A DNA stretch of 64,000 nt. Source: Sitta carolinensis. Its lineage: Eukaryota; Chordata; Aves; Passeriformes; Sittidae. Location of the stretch: contig CM063284.1 of assembly GCA_032173965.1 (NCBI GenBank), positions 116,720,410-116,784,409 of the forward strand, read 5' to 3'. Within the stretch, counting starts at the first letter, position 1. Each line of letters starts with the position of its first letter. Below the pieces are notes generated by a model that ran no database searches, was not told the origin of the DNA, and saw only the letters and a program-made list of their open reading frames with translations. The position numbers and the translations under genes are program-made. Positions 24,813-37,747 of the stretch are shown here, in pieces.

Positions 24813-27472
24813 AGCTAAGGCGCTGTGCAAGTACAAATCCTCAGACAGGCAGATTACGTGACTATCTCAGTCCTCCTTTCTATGAAGAGATTTTGGGTTA
24901 TCTTAAGTCCTGTGTAAGTCTAATTAAGTGGGTGGAAGGAAAATAATTCTCTCGCAATTTCTCCAGTTGCTGAACCCGTATGTTTCTATTTGTGCCAGGA
25001 ACTCTTAGCCTCTCCCTGTGTAATGGTAACTTCAGTGCCATAGTGGAACCATTTTCCTATAGATTTTTAAACTCTCATTCAATGTCTTAGACCTTCACAT
25101 TCTGACATACAGAATTACTTTAAAAAACCAACAAATAATATTTAATAATATATGCATTTGGGGTTTTTTCTTACTTTCAAATTGCTTTCAGCCAATTAAT
25201 CTTTCATCAATGCAGTGTTTTTGCATTTGCCTTCAATTTATTTTTCCTTAAATCGCTGCTATGATGCATCACCACTAAAGTGCAGACAGCAAGCATTATA
25301 CAGGTGCATATATCAATTCATCTTGAGTTGTAAAGCAAACACTAGTCAAATCTAGTGGACTTGGCTGCAGAAATTAATATATTACTATAATATAGGCTAC
25401 TCAGTTCCAAACGCTGCAAAATCTGTAAATACTTAGAAAGATGAAGTAGGAGTTACATCACCACATTAATGAATGCACATTTTGCTCAATACTACTCCTC
25501 GTTCTGTATAGATTTCTCTATATATTGCATCACACAAGACAGTTCATCGTATCTCAGTTATGTTATGACCTAACAATAGCCTTATGCCTCCACTTCAGAC
25601 AACAGTAGTTCAGATGCTAAATAAGTGTTTCTACAGTATGGCAATTCTCACCATGTCACAGCAGTGTGGGGACAAATGTCTTTGTAGTGCCTAAGCCATC
25701 TCTGATTAACAAGCTCTGCTGTTTTAGCACAAGACAATTGTCACTGCATGCTTTGAGCTCATGCTGAACTCCTTCCTAGACCTTACGGATCTCTTGAATT
25801 TTAACACATTAGACACAAGATTTTCACGTGGATGGAGAGGTGGGGAAAGAGGTGTGTCTAAAATAAATCTATTTTGCCAATAACTTTCTGAGTTTTCACT
25901 TCTAATCTTCATTCTTTTAATGTGAACAGTTTTTCCCCTTCACAGCATGTTATTTCCTCTGTTTTCTTCGTCTGTGAAGTTACAGTTCTTTGTGTGTCAT
26001 GCTGAGCTTGTAATTATCTTATGATGGTAGACAAAATTTAATTGTGGCTTAAGTTAAGCAGAGACTGATCTTTTGGCACTTTGCATAACAGAGTAGAAGC
26101 ATCAGAGTCCAACAGAAAAGGTCAGAAACCCATGTTACAATAGTGATGTAGGTGAAGCATGTAAGAAATGGTCACTTCTCAGTACGCAGGATGTTTGCTC
26201 CTGACCTCTGCATTCAAAGACCTCTAATAATCCTGGAAACCAAGGCTGAAGTGTTGCAGTGAACACAGCCTTCACGTCCAGTGAAGCCTAGATGTTTTTT
26301 TTTTAATTTAAGGCTGGCTGGTTTCTGCTTGGAGAATGTAGTTGGTTGACCTCCAGACAGGACTTATGATTTTATGGTAAACCAATGAGTATAAAGAAAC
26401 ACTTTTTGTTCCTGCCTTATCCAGCACCAGTGCTATGTACTGCACTTTGTGTAGGTTCATGCACGTAGCCATTTAGAATCTTCCCCAGCTAGTACTCTGA
26501 TTTCTCAATAGCATCCAGAAATATTCCAAAACCTTCAAAACAGCAGAAGGTTTGATCTTGCCTGCCGTTTCTTTGGTGAAATCCAAGACAGAAGTCAATG
26601 GTCTACCAAGACCCAGCTGAGTGGTTTATGACACAAATCATCATACTGGATTCAAAACTGACCTGAAGATCAGGTTTGCACTCCAGAGTGCCTAGAACTG
26701 CCTTACCTAACAGGTAACTTGCCCCAAGGCTGTCTCATTGTACTGAGACAAGAAATAGGGTGAGTGGTTATTTTCCAGCTGTGATTTTCCTTCTCTGAAA
26801 GTTGTGTCACACAAAGGCATACTCAAATGTGATTACAGTGACTCAAGAAGCAAACCATATTCCTACTTTTTGACAATGATGAATCACTGCAGGAGTGAGC
26901 TTTACGGTTCAATGGGGCTTTTATTCAAATTTCACAATCATTGCATCAAACAGCAGTAACGAGAGGGAACAACCAAGATTTGCAAACAGGAATTTATCAC
27001 CAGATTTTCATTGGCAATAACTTGACAGAAGACTTGACCAACAAAGGACATTAGGAGATCCATTAAATTTCTTTACTTCTTTAAAGTTGTCTTCAATTTA
27101 TCATAATCCAGCAAAACTTAGAAGCTATTTCTGTGAGGAGAGAAAAATGAAAGGAAATCAGTGGTACTTGGCTTAAGAACACTTTGATCAGATACTGGTA
27201 CAGATAAAAATCTTTGAAAAAATATCTTCAAATAAGGGAAAATTTATATAAGATTCCCTTAGAAAATTGTCAAAGGTACATTTACTAATGCTACAGGATA
27301 GCATTAATGTTTAGAGGAAATCAGAAATCAAGCTAACAGATTTGTTTAGATATTATTGGAGATTATCCCACTTCAAAATCTAGAATGAGATGACAGGTTA
27401 TGAAAAACTCAGCCTGTTTAGAATCATATGAAGCTTTTTGATCTTTACCATGAGCAATAGATTTTAAAAGTC

Positions 27473-27500
<28 letters not shown>
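27473..27500. repeat. Poly(T) run, 28 bp
   Basis: Twenty-eight uninterrupted T. It could be the tail of a minus-strand retrocopy, but no coding or SINE-like body was recognised to its right. Confidence 0.95.
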
Positions 27501-27503
<3 letters not shown>

Positions 27504-29570
27504 TTTCCTCCTACTGTATTTTTTAGGCTCAAGAAATTTAATGTCAGTTAAATTACAGCAGCAAATTACTTGTCTCTTGACACTATTCTATACAATCAAA
27601 TATTTTTCATGTTGTACTTAAGAAGGAAGAGCTATAATATAAAAATAATGCTCAAAAGTGAAAAAGAATGTGGATCATGAAGGAAAAAAATGCAGTTAAA
27701 TATTATGCCAAAGAGGCAATATCTTTGTATGCTTGTTTTTTCCAAATCTTACTGAAAAATATGAGCCTTTAGAGCTGATAAAAGTTTTCAAGTCAAAACC
27801 ATTTTTTTTTTCTGGAACTATGCTGTAATTTCAGAATAGCATTATTACAGTGGAATAGATTTCCAAAATTATCTGGAAGTATGTTTGTTTCAATAGTTTT
27901 AATCTGTGAATCAAAGTACTTAATAATCTATTTCATTATGAGTGGTAAGAAGCATTTGATTTCTGCCTTAATTGTTAGTATTTCTTGCTTTTTGAAGTTT
28001 GAAATCAAGTGGAGGTAATGAACAGTATTTCAGGTCAGTATGACGTGGGTTAATGGGTATAATTTAATATTTATTATGGTCAAACTGGGCATCTGAACAG
28101 AAGCCAGGCAGCCCTTGAACATTTGGAGACTTCACCAAGCCCTCTGCCCTGAAAACTTGATGTCTCCTTCACCAGCCCAGAAAATGGAGCAAGGAACTGA
28201 CTCTTCTTTCCTTGCTTAAACACATTTGTACGCTGAAACCTGATGTAAATGTGATCTCTTTGTCTGAATAGGTACTTCCAGTGGAACTCTTCATGAGTAA
28301 TGTGAAGGATGTTGGGTATAAGATGCCTGGCATAGGGAGTATAAGATGAAACTCTTCCTTTCACAGAGTTTGTGAACATAACATTGCTGCTACTTGAAAA
28401 TTTAGAGTGAGTGAGAATTCTCATTGTAACAAGCTGAAGAACACTCAGTTTTTCTGTAGAAATCTGTAGTGTAAGGTTAAGTCTGCCTGTGTTATGAATA
28501 TCCTATGATGCTATTATGTCTCCACTGGTATTATAACAGGTCATATTAATAGAAAGACAGAGCTCTCTGTCATTGCCTACTGAAGTCAGAAGAGATAAAA
28601 TCCTCAGTGACAGAAACCAGGCAAGGAAAACCATATATAGGCTCAAGTATCCACTGGTTTGCACAAGGACAAGCCAACAAAACCTTAGAATCTCATATAA
28701 AAATCCCCTAAGTGTAGATGTAACAGTTTATCTCTGGGAGATTTCAGATTCGAAAGTCGCTCAGTAGGTTGTTTGGCTCCTCCTCAGATTTTCATGTTGA
28801 TGAAAGTGAGCAGACAGCTGAGGCCAATTGCTGTGACAGTGGTTCTGTGCACATCTGCAGAGAAATGATGATCTGTCCCTCTTTCCCTTCCTCTACCTGA
28901 ATGCAGACATTTTTTTCATATTTATGTCCAGAATTTAAAGACTTGTAAAAAATTAGGGAAATACTTAGAATTCGGTTTTTTGTAAAAGCCTTTTCATTAT
29001 CTTCCTCAGGATAGGGAAATTGAAGAAAATAAGATATTCTAGGCTGCATCCTTGAAGATGGATAACTGCACCTTTAGTAGTGTCCTACCAGAGAACAAGT
29101 GATTTCCTCAGAATATAAAAGCAGGATGTTGTAGTTACAGTGTGTTCTTGTGTCCAAAAGGCACATTGCAGCTTCCAAACAAGTGTCCCAGTCAGTAACT
29201 CTAGAAGATCTGCTAGCAACTCAAGCTTATGTTCATAGAGACAAGATGAGCTATATAAACATGGGGTAACCTACAGAAGGAGACCTACAAATCTGGTCTG
29301 TGAAGGAAATAGAGACCTCCTCCCAGTAAGAAGGGTTGAACTATTTCTAAAATGTGACAGCTTCAAGTTCTAATGATCTTCAGCAACTGGAAAGTGCCTA
29401 AAGATCAGAATTTATCAGATGCTGTAAGATGCAATTGGATATTCTGTTTCCAAAACATATGTAGTAAAAAAACTTCCTTGGTTTCAAGTCCACTGCTCAT
29501 ATGAGACATCAGATTGCATATTTATGCAAGTATTTGAATGAAATAATTTGCAATCTGTACACATAAAAAG

Positions 29571-29571
<1 letters not shown>

Positions 29572-29646
<75 letters not shown>
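29572..29646. repeat. (ATT)25 perfect microsatellite
   Basis: Exactly 25 uninterrupted ATT units, 75 bp in all. Its purity and length suggest a young, probably polymorphic locus. Confidence 0.98.
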
Positions 29647-32600
29647 GATTGCCTCAAAAGTTTCCAGATCTGTTTACCTTGCTACCTTTTCCCTCAGTAT
29701 TAAAATGTGCTTCATGTTAGACACCTGTGTTGGAACATGAAGCCACAGCTAACAATGAGCATTTAGTATCCATTAAAAAGTGGTCAGTTGAATTATTCCA
29801 GAACTGCTCATGCTATCTGTCTCCAGCAGCTGTTGTGATATGTAGAGTGAGTACTCTCTGAGCTGCCAGTGAGGGAGCCTTTGAAATTAAAAGACATGAA
29901 AAGAGAGATTGACTCATTTTATATTAAAAAAAAAAATTAAAATGTAGATAAACAGACTTTGCTCTCTGCAAGAGGATGCCTATGTTCATTGTGTGTCTAT
30001 CATCTCCAGGGAGTTGACTGGAACAAGGAAAAAGCAAAGGATAGCAGGCTGTAGATGCACATTTTTCACTTCAAAACTGGAATTAACTGCTTAGTAGAAT
30101 TGATCAGCCTTGCCATGTTTGCCAGTTGGATGCTTTGGGGCTTTTGGCTATAAGAAAAGGACAAGCTGCATATGTTAAATGAAAAGTCTTTTTTAATGCC
30201 ATTTATTACATTTTAATAAAGATCTCACCAAGCTGCTGGTAAGCATTAGAAAGGAAGAAAATACTCTTTCAGTCCCAGCAAGGAAATGTGAATGTTTATT
30301 GCAGTAAGTCTGCCTTGAACAGAAAGTAGCTGTTTCTTAGTGGTAGACAGTAAAGTAGCCTAGAGCTAACACCAGTCATACTCAAACCTTCCCACCAACA
30401 TAAGCATAAGTAAATCATATTATATGTTGAATTTTTCTTCCTCTCATAAAAGATGAACCTGGTCTAAAGTACATGCATTAATTTACATTATCCCTGTTCT
30501 TCATAATTTCATAAAATTTCATGAACAATGCATCTGTAATAAGTTTGACTTTGTTTACAACTCCAAAAACTTTCTCCTTTTTAGCATGGGAAATGAGTGA
30601 ATGCTTCCTGAAGAGAGTGTTTACTACAGGTAATTTCTTGCTGTGACAAATATACACAGTGATTATGCAAAAATATAAAAGAGATAGCATATGCAAGACT
30701 AGACCAGAAAGAGGCAGGAATAGTGACAGTACAGAGAGAGCTACGTGACAAGAGTTGGAATGGGTGCTATTTTGTTTGAGATGTGGGGTGGCAGTGGAGG
30801 TACATGTGGACAGGGAGATGGAGGGAGTCAGAGCAGGAGTCATCACTCCATGACTTGACTGTACACAGTGGCATAGATGATCCCCTGAGTGCTGGTAGGT
30901 CAGGACTTGGCTCTCTCTTGGAGAAGACTCATGCTGGAGCCTTCACTAACAACTGCAGAACTGAAATTCATGTCTCCTGAGAAGACTGCTGTGGCAGTAT
31001 AAGATCAGCTGCTCCTTTACACCTCTGGCTCCCAGCCCTGTCTTTAGCACATGCTTCAAGGATGTGCTGCATCAGTGGAGCTGGCTGTGGGTCCCTGACT
31101 GCTGCCGTGGATGACGCAGCAGCTCAGAGGCAGGAGAGGGCTCTTGGCAGGACTCTGTTCATTCTGCTTCTCTAAGCAAGGTAATTTCTGTGGAATTTTT
31201 TTTTAAAAAAAGCTGCTGTCAGAAACATTTTAAAATTCTGCAGTAAGGTAATGATTTTTTAGAAACATTTGCCTACTTGTTGTTTGACTTGATTATGTGC
31301 AGAAAACAAGCACTTTTCTACACACATAACAATTTTCTTTAAAGCCTCATCTATTATTATCTCCTCCTCAACAAAGGAACTTATAAATTCCTCAAACTTT
31401 GTATGGTCATACAAAGTACATATATTTGTATGGCAAATATGTGTGTGATCAACATGGTCAAGAGAGACTACAATGTTTTCAGTAAGTTTGAGGTGAAGTC
31501 ACAGCTGATGCAAATGGAACTTTTACCATTGTCTTGATGACGGCTGTCATTCCACCCCTATTAAACCATGGCAGAAAGTGATTTTCCACTTCGGGAGAGT
31601 TTTCTAGGCTTGCAGAAAATGCCCCTCAATGTCTGAGCACTTCTTGGAAATTTTGTACAGCAAAAAGAACATTCATCTAGTGATTTGAAGAACACTGTTT
31701 TGTTCTCAAATATTTTTATGTGTCTTCTTAACCATGTGGAATCTTATAATTAGACAAGCATTCCTGAATAGCAGTGGTTTCTTGATGCAAAAATGTCAAC
31801 CTGAAACACTACAGTCTTCCAAGGAATGTTGAAAACACCAAGAGAAATATTCAGGCTATTTCCTTCTCCCCTCGTCTCTACCCCTTGCCCCCACTTAGCT
31901 TCAATTTCAGCAAATGGGCATTTTATGAGGAAAAAAGCATTTCAGTGGAAATTCAGTGGAAATTCATCCAGTAGCTCTACTTCCCTGTAATTCAAAACTT
32001 CCTATTATTAGTTCAGAATGTGTTTTTCACATATTAGACCATTAGACCATTCAAATGTACATTCTGATTTTCACTCTGAGCACACTCTGTTACAAATTGT
32101 TTGCAGTGGAATCAGTTTAAAGCAAGGCCAAAGGGGAATAAAAATAATTTCCATTTCAGAGGAGGCTTTCTGACCAACTCAAATCTATGTGCAATAAAAT
32201 GCAACTAAGAAAAAACATAGCTAACACAAGTACAATTACAATGCAAATTTTCTTCAAATAGCAGATACATTTAGAAGGTCATTAGATTGACAGTCTTGCA
32301 GAAGAAAGGCAGAAGTATGAATATATATGTGATGAGCAAAGTACTTGGTCGCTGTGTAAGATTTACAAAGGAAAACAGCAGAAATTTCAATGAACTGAAA
32401 ATAGAATGTAAGCTTGCCTAGGCTTAGAGGGTAAGATAAATTTTATTCTTCTATTTTCCAAGAGAATTTAGAAGCAGCTTTGAATTAGTAAGTGTGCTCA
32501 GTAGCACTGGAGGAAATAATTTCCTGTGGCTTGGTGGGAATGTTTATGTAAATGGACATCTGCAGTAGTTACAAAGGGTCCTAGTCCACCTTCTGTGTGA

Positions 32601-35322
32601 AGTTTCCTGAAGAGTCCCACTAACAATCCTAAGTTTGTTTGGTATCACTTAGAAATACAGAGAACCTGAACTGAATTCTGAGGAAACAACATCTCCCCAG
32701 TACAGCACAGACAGCATTAAACTCCTTGTGATGGTCCTTGCCTTTATCATATAATTTATCAATCTCACTACTAAGTGTGAGGAAAGCTGCAAGAAGACAG
32801 TCCTAAAGAGATAAGGATTCCTGAATCTATTGTGGAACTGAAATTAATTAATTGGTACAGATAAAGCTCTGACTTAATTAATCACTGTGAGTGGGCTTCC
32901 TGCTAACACTGGAGACAATATCTTCCAATCATTCTCTCTAAAAAAACCAAAAAAAATTAACTTCTGTATTCAAAACCAGCCAGGCAAACTTCAGTTTCTG
33001 CTGCTGTCCACTGCCTTTGCTTAAGCTGAGTCAATGATCACTGCAGCATGGGGACCGTAGTAATTTGCCACTGTGTGGGAAAGAGTTTCTGGGACAACTT
33101 TTCACACACAAATAAAAAAATAAATACTTTGGCCAGAAGAGCTGTGTCTTTATTGAAAATGAAATAAACTTGTTTTCCCTGTAAACTCATTTTCTAGCTT
33201 ATGTTTATAGTGTAACACTCCACATATTCCTATCTGACATAGGTATGTGGGTTCAAAGGGTTTTCTCATCATCTAGTAATAGTTGCTGCTCATGGAAGAA
33301 GGACTGCAAATACTAGAGAAGTTTGGCCACAGCCATCAAATCAGCTAGCCACTATCCACTTTTTCCACTATCCAACCTCCCAACTATTTCTCTACCTTTG
33401 ATACTGCTTTTTCCTCTAAATATTAAAAGAAAAATAAAGCTGTGAGGTAAACCAGGTGTGCAAGATGTGTATTCTATGGTGCTGAGCTCCTATAGCTAAG
33501 TGTTAGGTATTCAAACACACAAAATATAATTAACTATTCAAGAAATTTCCCCCTCCAATTTGTTATACATGCCTGGATGAATGTTAATGGGGTCACATAG
33601 CTCTTTGAACTGCTGCTGACAGAACAATAAAGAGTTCCTGTGGTTTTCAAGAAACAGCACAGTATAATTTTGCTTGCTTTGCAAGGGCATTTCTTAATGA
33701 TATCATTATACCCTCTAAACTCCTGGTCCACTCTCAGAAACTCACAACACTTCAAATGACAAGTTACCTTCTCTTCTCCCTGGGAGAATTGAATCTCAAT
33801 TATAATTTATAATGTGTTACTTATTCAGTGAATATTCCTTTCCCGTGCCTCTGAGAGGTGTCAGCTATGGTATTTTAATGAAGCACCCCCATTTTATAGC
33901 CTCTCTACTCTGAAACTGGAACAACAGCATTTAAAGAGCTAGACCTCTTACCCAGTTTGCTGAGTGAGGAAGGCAAATAAATTCCATTTGTCTTAAAACA
34001 CAATAAAAATAACTTAGATTTGTCTCTGTTCCAGAGATAAGTTATGCCTGAACAGTATTGTCTGAGAATGTATAAATAACCTTACTAGTAAATTCCTGCC
34101 ATCTGTGATAAAATTAACTCAAATGTTTGAAGTATTTTACTTTGACTGCTTGCACTACCTTGAGCTTGTTTATTTTACAAAGATATTCTACGTAAATTAG
34201 CTTAGGAATGTTTGTTAAACTAACAAAACAAGCAAACGTTGCTATTAGCTTGAGTAAATTTAGGTGGTATCTACCTCTAAGGATTGCCCAGCTTTGTGTG
34301 TGATTATAGGGGAAAAAAAAAAAAGAAAAAAACAACCCTTTGTAGTAGTGCATTCCTTTTCTTTGAAGCCAATGCAGAAAGTACATCTGTAAGATACCAG
34401 GTTTTGACTGAAAGAAAGAAAAAGTCAAGAAAGAAGCTGGCATGCTTATAAAAGATTTTGCGAATTAGTGATCTTTGATGATTTATTTTTTTAAATTGGA
34501 AATTTTAGGTAGTACACATTCTGTAATAATATCAGAACATGATTTTCAGAGATTAGCTTTTAACAGCAGATTGTTTAATTGGACACTCACATTGTTGAAA
34601 ATAAATACATGAATTAAAGGCACTTCCAAGCAGTTGGTTGTCAGGCTGCAATTTCCCCTCAGAGCAGTATCTCAGATACGGGTCTGCTCAAATTGCCCTG
34701 GACTGGTCAGTAAATATCTGTGCCTCTGGCATAAACAGGGGCAAGCAATCAAGGATTTCAGTGCAGTGAATGCTCAATTATGTCACCAGCATAACAAACC
34801 TGATTGTGGTAACCACAGGCAAAACTCGTTGTCTCCTTTGTTTTGTTTATTTGGGAGGTGGTGTCCAAGCCCAGAGAGCAGCTCTGTGCCACCTCTCCCC
34901 AGACCCTGGAGGCTGTGTTTTCAAGGCAGGCCTCTTTGATCTGGGCTGGCTGGTGCACTAAAAGAAGATGTGAAATAACTCTTGGCAGGAACATTTCACT
35001 AACGATGAAACATCTGTTGATTTCTGTGTAGATTAGATCCTTTTGAGAAACCTGTCACCTCAGGAGGGACAGATTTGGAAGATGTGACAGAGGTGAAGAC
35101 TTTCAACCCTTCTGATTTCTTTGCTATTCAGCTGTTTTTGCATGTGAAGCAGATCTTGCATCCTTTAGAAAATTCAAAATGCTATTTGAACGTGCTAAAT
35201 GCAGCAAAACACCAACTTTGAAAATGATTTGTCTTTTTCTTTTTATCTATCTTTCTGTACAAACTGGAGTATTGTTACACTGCCATGATGGGACATTTTG
35301 TGAAGCAGAACAGTTAATGCCA

Positions 35323-35324
<2 letters not shown>

Positions 35325-35368
<44 letters not shown>

Positions 35369-35415
35369 GTTGAGTTTTGGGGGTTTTTTTGGTTGGTTAG
35401 TTGGGAGGGTTTTTT
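35325..35415. repeat. Poly(T)43 followed by G/T-rich tract
   Basis: Forty-three T at 35325-35367 are followed to about 35415 by sequence made almost only of G and T, with GG, GGGGG, GG, GG, GGG and GGG tracts. The strand asymmetry is marked. The right-hand part could in principle fold as a two-tier G-quadruplex. No repeat family was recognised. Confidence 0.9.
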
Positions 35416-37674
35416 TGTTCAGTGTCAGAATGATGTAAATTAGTTCCACAGCAATACATCAAACATAAGGTTCCTGTTGAGAAGCAGTCTATTAAATAAC
35501 TGAAGATCTGATTCTGTTCAATATGGTTAAAATGAGCAAACAAACAGCCACTATCTCTCCCTGATCTCCCCCAAAAGAGGGAAAAAACACAACCTGGAAT
35601 AAAATTAAAATCTCTTACAATGCTGTGTAAGCTAACAGGAAATCATTAGATATATACTGCCCACCCTCTCTAAGCTACACATTTAATTTTGAAACAAATC
35701 TGTACTTTGAGGCATCAGTAATTATTTCCATTTATTTTCCGCTTCAGTGATATGTAAAGCTGCAGTTTTGATATAGCTTGCCAAATGCCTCTGTTGATTT
35801 ACATAAAAGGTTCACAGGAGGCAGAAATATTTGCCTGAGGGATAAAAATAAATATATTTGAGCAAACAAGATGCTAGTAAAAATGTAGTAAATTCTGAAA
35901 TTCAGTGGAAAACTGACAGTATTTCTCCCTGTGCTTATCAAAGCATGACCATGGCAGAGTTTGGTGGATCAAAAGCATGGAGCATTCAGTCATCCCCACT
36001 GATCTATCACCTGCTCCTAAGAGGCACTAACTCTTCTGCAGAGGACAGAGTGCAGGCCTGGTGTGTGGGGGATGCAGCTGCTGAGCTGAAGGTCTGTATT
36101 TCCTCTTATAATGCTGGAGTGAGCACTGCTGATGGGAAGGGCAGGGAGGGGACAACCACAGAGTCTTTTTCTCCATTATCCTGAGCAACCGCACACACAC
36201 CCCCTGTGTCCTGGTGTCGGGGAAACCAGTGATTGTGACCAAGAGATGAAAGGTGGACTGCAGCACTATTACTCCTGTGACCAAAAGCCAGGAACAGCAA
36301 AAGACCCCTGAATTCCCCAGCTGTACTCTGGCAGAAAACCACACAGTCTTTCCCAGTGCTTTTCAGCTTTGCGGGAGTTCTGCACAAACCACAGGAATCA
36401 AAGGGGAGAGAGTTTCATCCAGACCCTCCTTCTACTGCTGCATTCTACCTGGATTTCTTTGAGGAGTGCATGGAAAGCTCACAGCAGGTCCTCTCCTCCA
36501 GGTGGGCAAGAGACTGTCAATCAAGGCAGCTGCTTCAAAATAAGCTTACTGCCTCTCTCTGAAAACATCCAAGCACCTCACAGTCCTCCTCTCTTTTATC
36601 TCCTTAGGCCCATGGTTGTTGTTTTGGGGTTTTTTTTACAGATATGGAGGTGCAAACAAAAAAATTAAGACCCTTACTTTGTATTTGCAGTTTAGGTTTT
36701 CAGTCTTTGAGGTGCTTGCAGTTAATATCTTGAAGATTTTGTTGGCTGCCATAACGCTGTAGACATTTTCTCCCCATTTGAATAAAAGCCAAGTTTTTGC
36801 GCAATATCACAGGAACTTAATGCTCAGTTTTTAAGAGGATCTTTGAAAATCACAAAGTTCATTGCCAGTGCTGATTCTGTGTCTCCACAGAATGTGTTTT
36901 GCATACATCCTCCCTCCCTCCCTTGCAAGGCCCACTTGTGAGCTGGCTGCTGCTGCTGGCCTTACAGAAGAGACAGCTGTGTTGGATATGGTTGTTTTGG
37001 CAGTGGGGTGGAGGTTAGGTTGCATGGAGGAGGAGGAGAGATGGATGGAGAGGCACAGCCTCTCTCAGCCAAATAACACAAAGCATCTATTGCCCTAAGC
37101 AAGGTTTTGTGATCAGCTCCATCACTTTCCTCATCACTAAATTCACATCAGTGTCTTTTCTAATTGGAAATGCTGTTTATTTTCAGCTAAAGTAGCTCAT
37201 TACAAAAGACATCCTGCTTTAAATGTAGTCAAAAGGACTCTCTTTGGTGTACAAGATGTACAGAGACCCTCAATATCTACTTTTGCAGTGACAGTGGGAG
37301 GTGTTTTTTTCATCTCAGAGTGAGAGGTTAATATTTGAGAAATAATTTTCTCTCTCTTTACATCAGAGAAACAGGGCTCACCTTAAGCATGAAGTGCTAT
37401 GTTGCCATTTGTTCACACTAGCACTGAAGAATTACACCAGAACATCAGGTTTGATTTTACTGCCACTTGCACACCTCTGAAACCCCATGAAATGGGGATG
37501 ATTGAACAGGGAAGAATCTCCCATTATTGCTGATTTAGCTGGAAAAACAGCTCATCTTGTCCATTAAAAAATGGGCACAGTTTGATTTGGAGACCAAAAA
37601 TTCAGAAGATTTTTCTAGTGATACTAGAAAGCCCTTACTCTTTGTTGAAAGACCAGTTCTGACCAGGAAAGAAT

Positions 37675-37747
37675 GATGTGTGCTATCAGTCACTACAACA
37701 TCTTTTCTAGGAGTGCAGGGCTCCTCTACCGTCTGAGCTATGCTGTG
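37675..37747 (-). other. Degenerate tRNA-like element (tRNA pseudogene or SINE head?)
   Basis: On the minus strand the sequence reads TAGCTCAGACGGTAGAG (from 37740 downward), very like a tRNA D-arm and box A of the Lys/Ala type. It is followed by AGGAG-CCCTGCA-CTCCT, a perfect 5-bp stem with a 7-nt loop, as in an anticodon arm. However, base 33 of the loop would be C, not U, the D stem has a mismatch, and no T-arm (GTTCRANYC) is visible after it. It is not a working tRNA gene. An old tRNA-derived SINE head or chance are both possible. Confidence 0.25.

Noticed and set aside
29572..29646. Possible CRISPR-like or satellite array
   Set aside because: It is a simple trinucleotide repeat without spacers. 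There is no repeat-spacer array anywhere in the window.
30478..30846. A 122-codon minus-strand open frame with hydrophobic stretches
   Set aside because: It has no recognised family, no exon-like boundaries and AT-driven composition.
35940..36000. Possible clavesin later exon because the frame contains EFGG
   Set aside because: The residues around it (MAEFGGSKAW) do not continue as the clavesin SEFGG segment does, and no splice acceptor fits.
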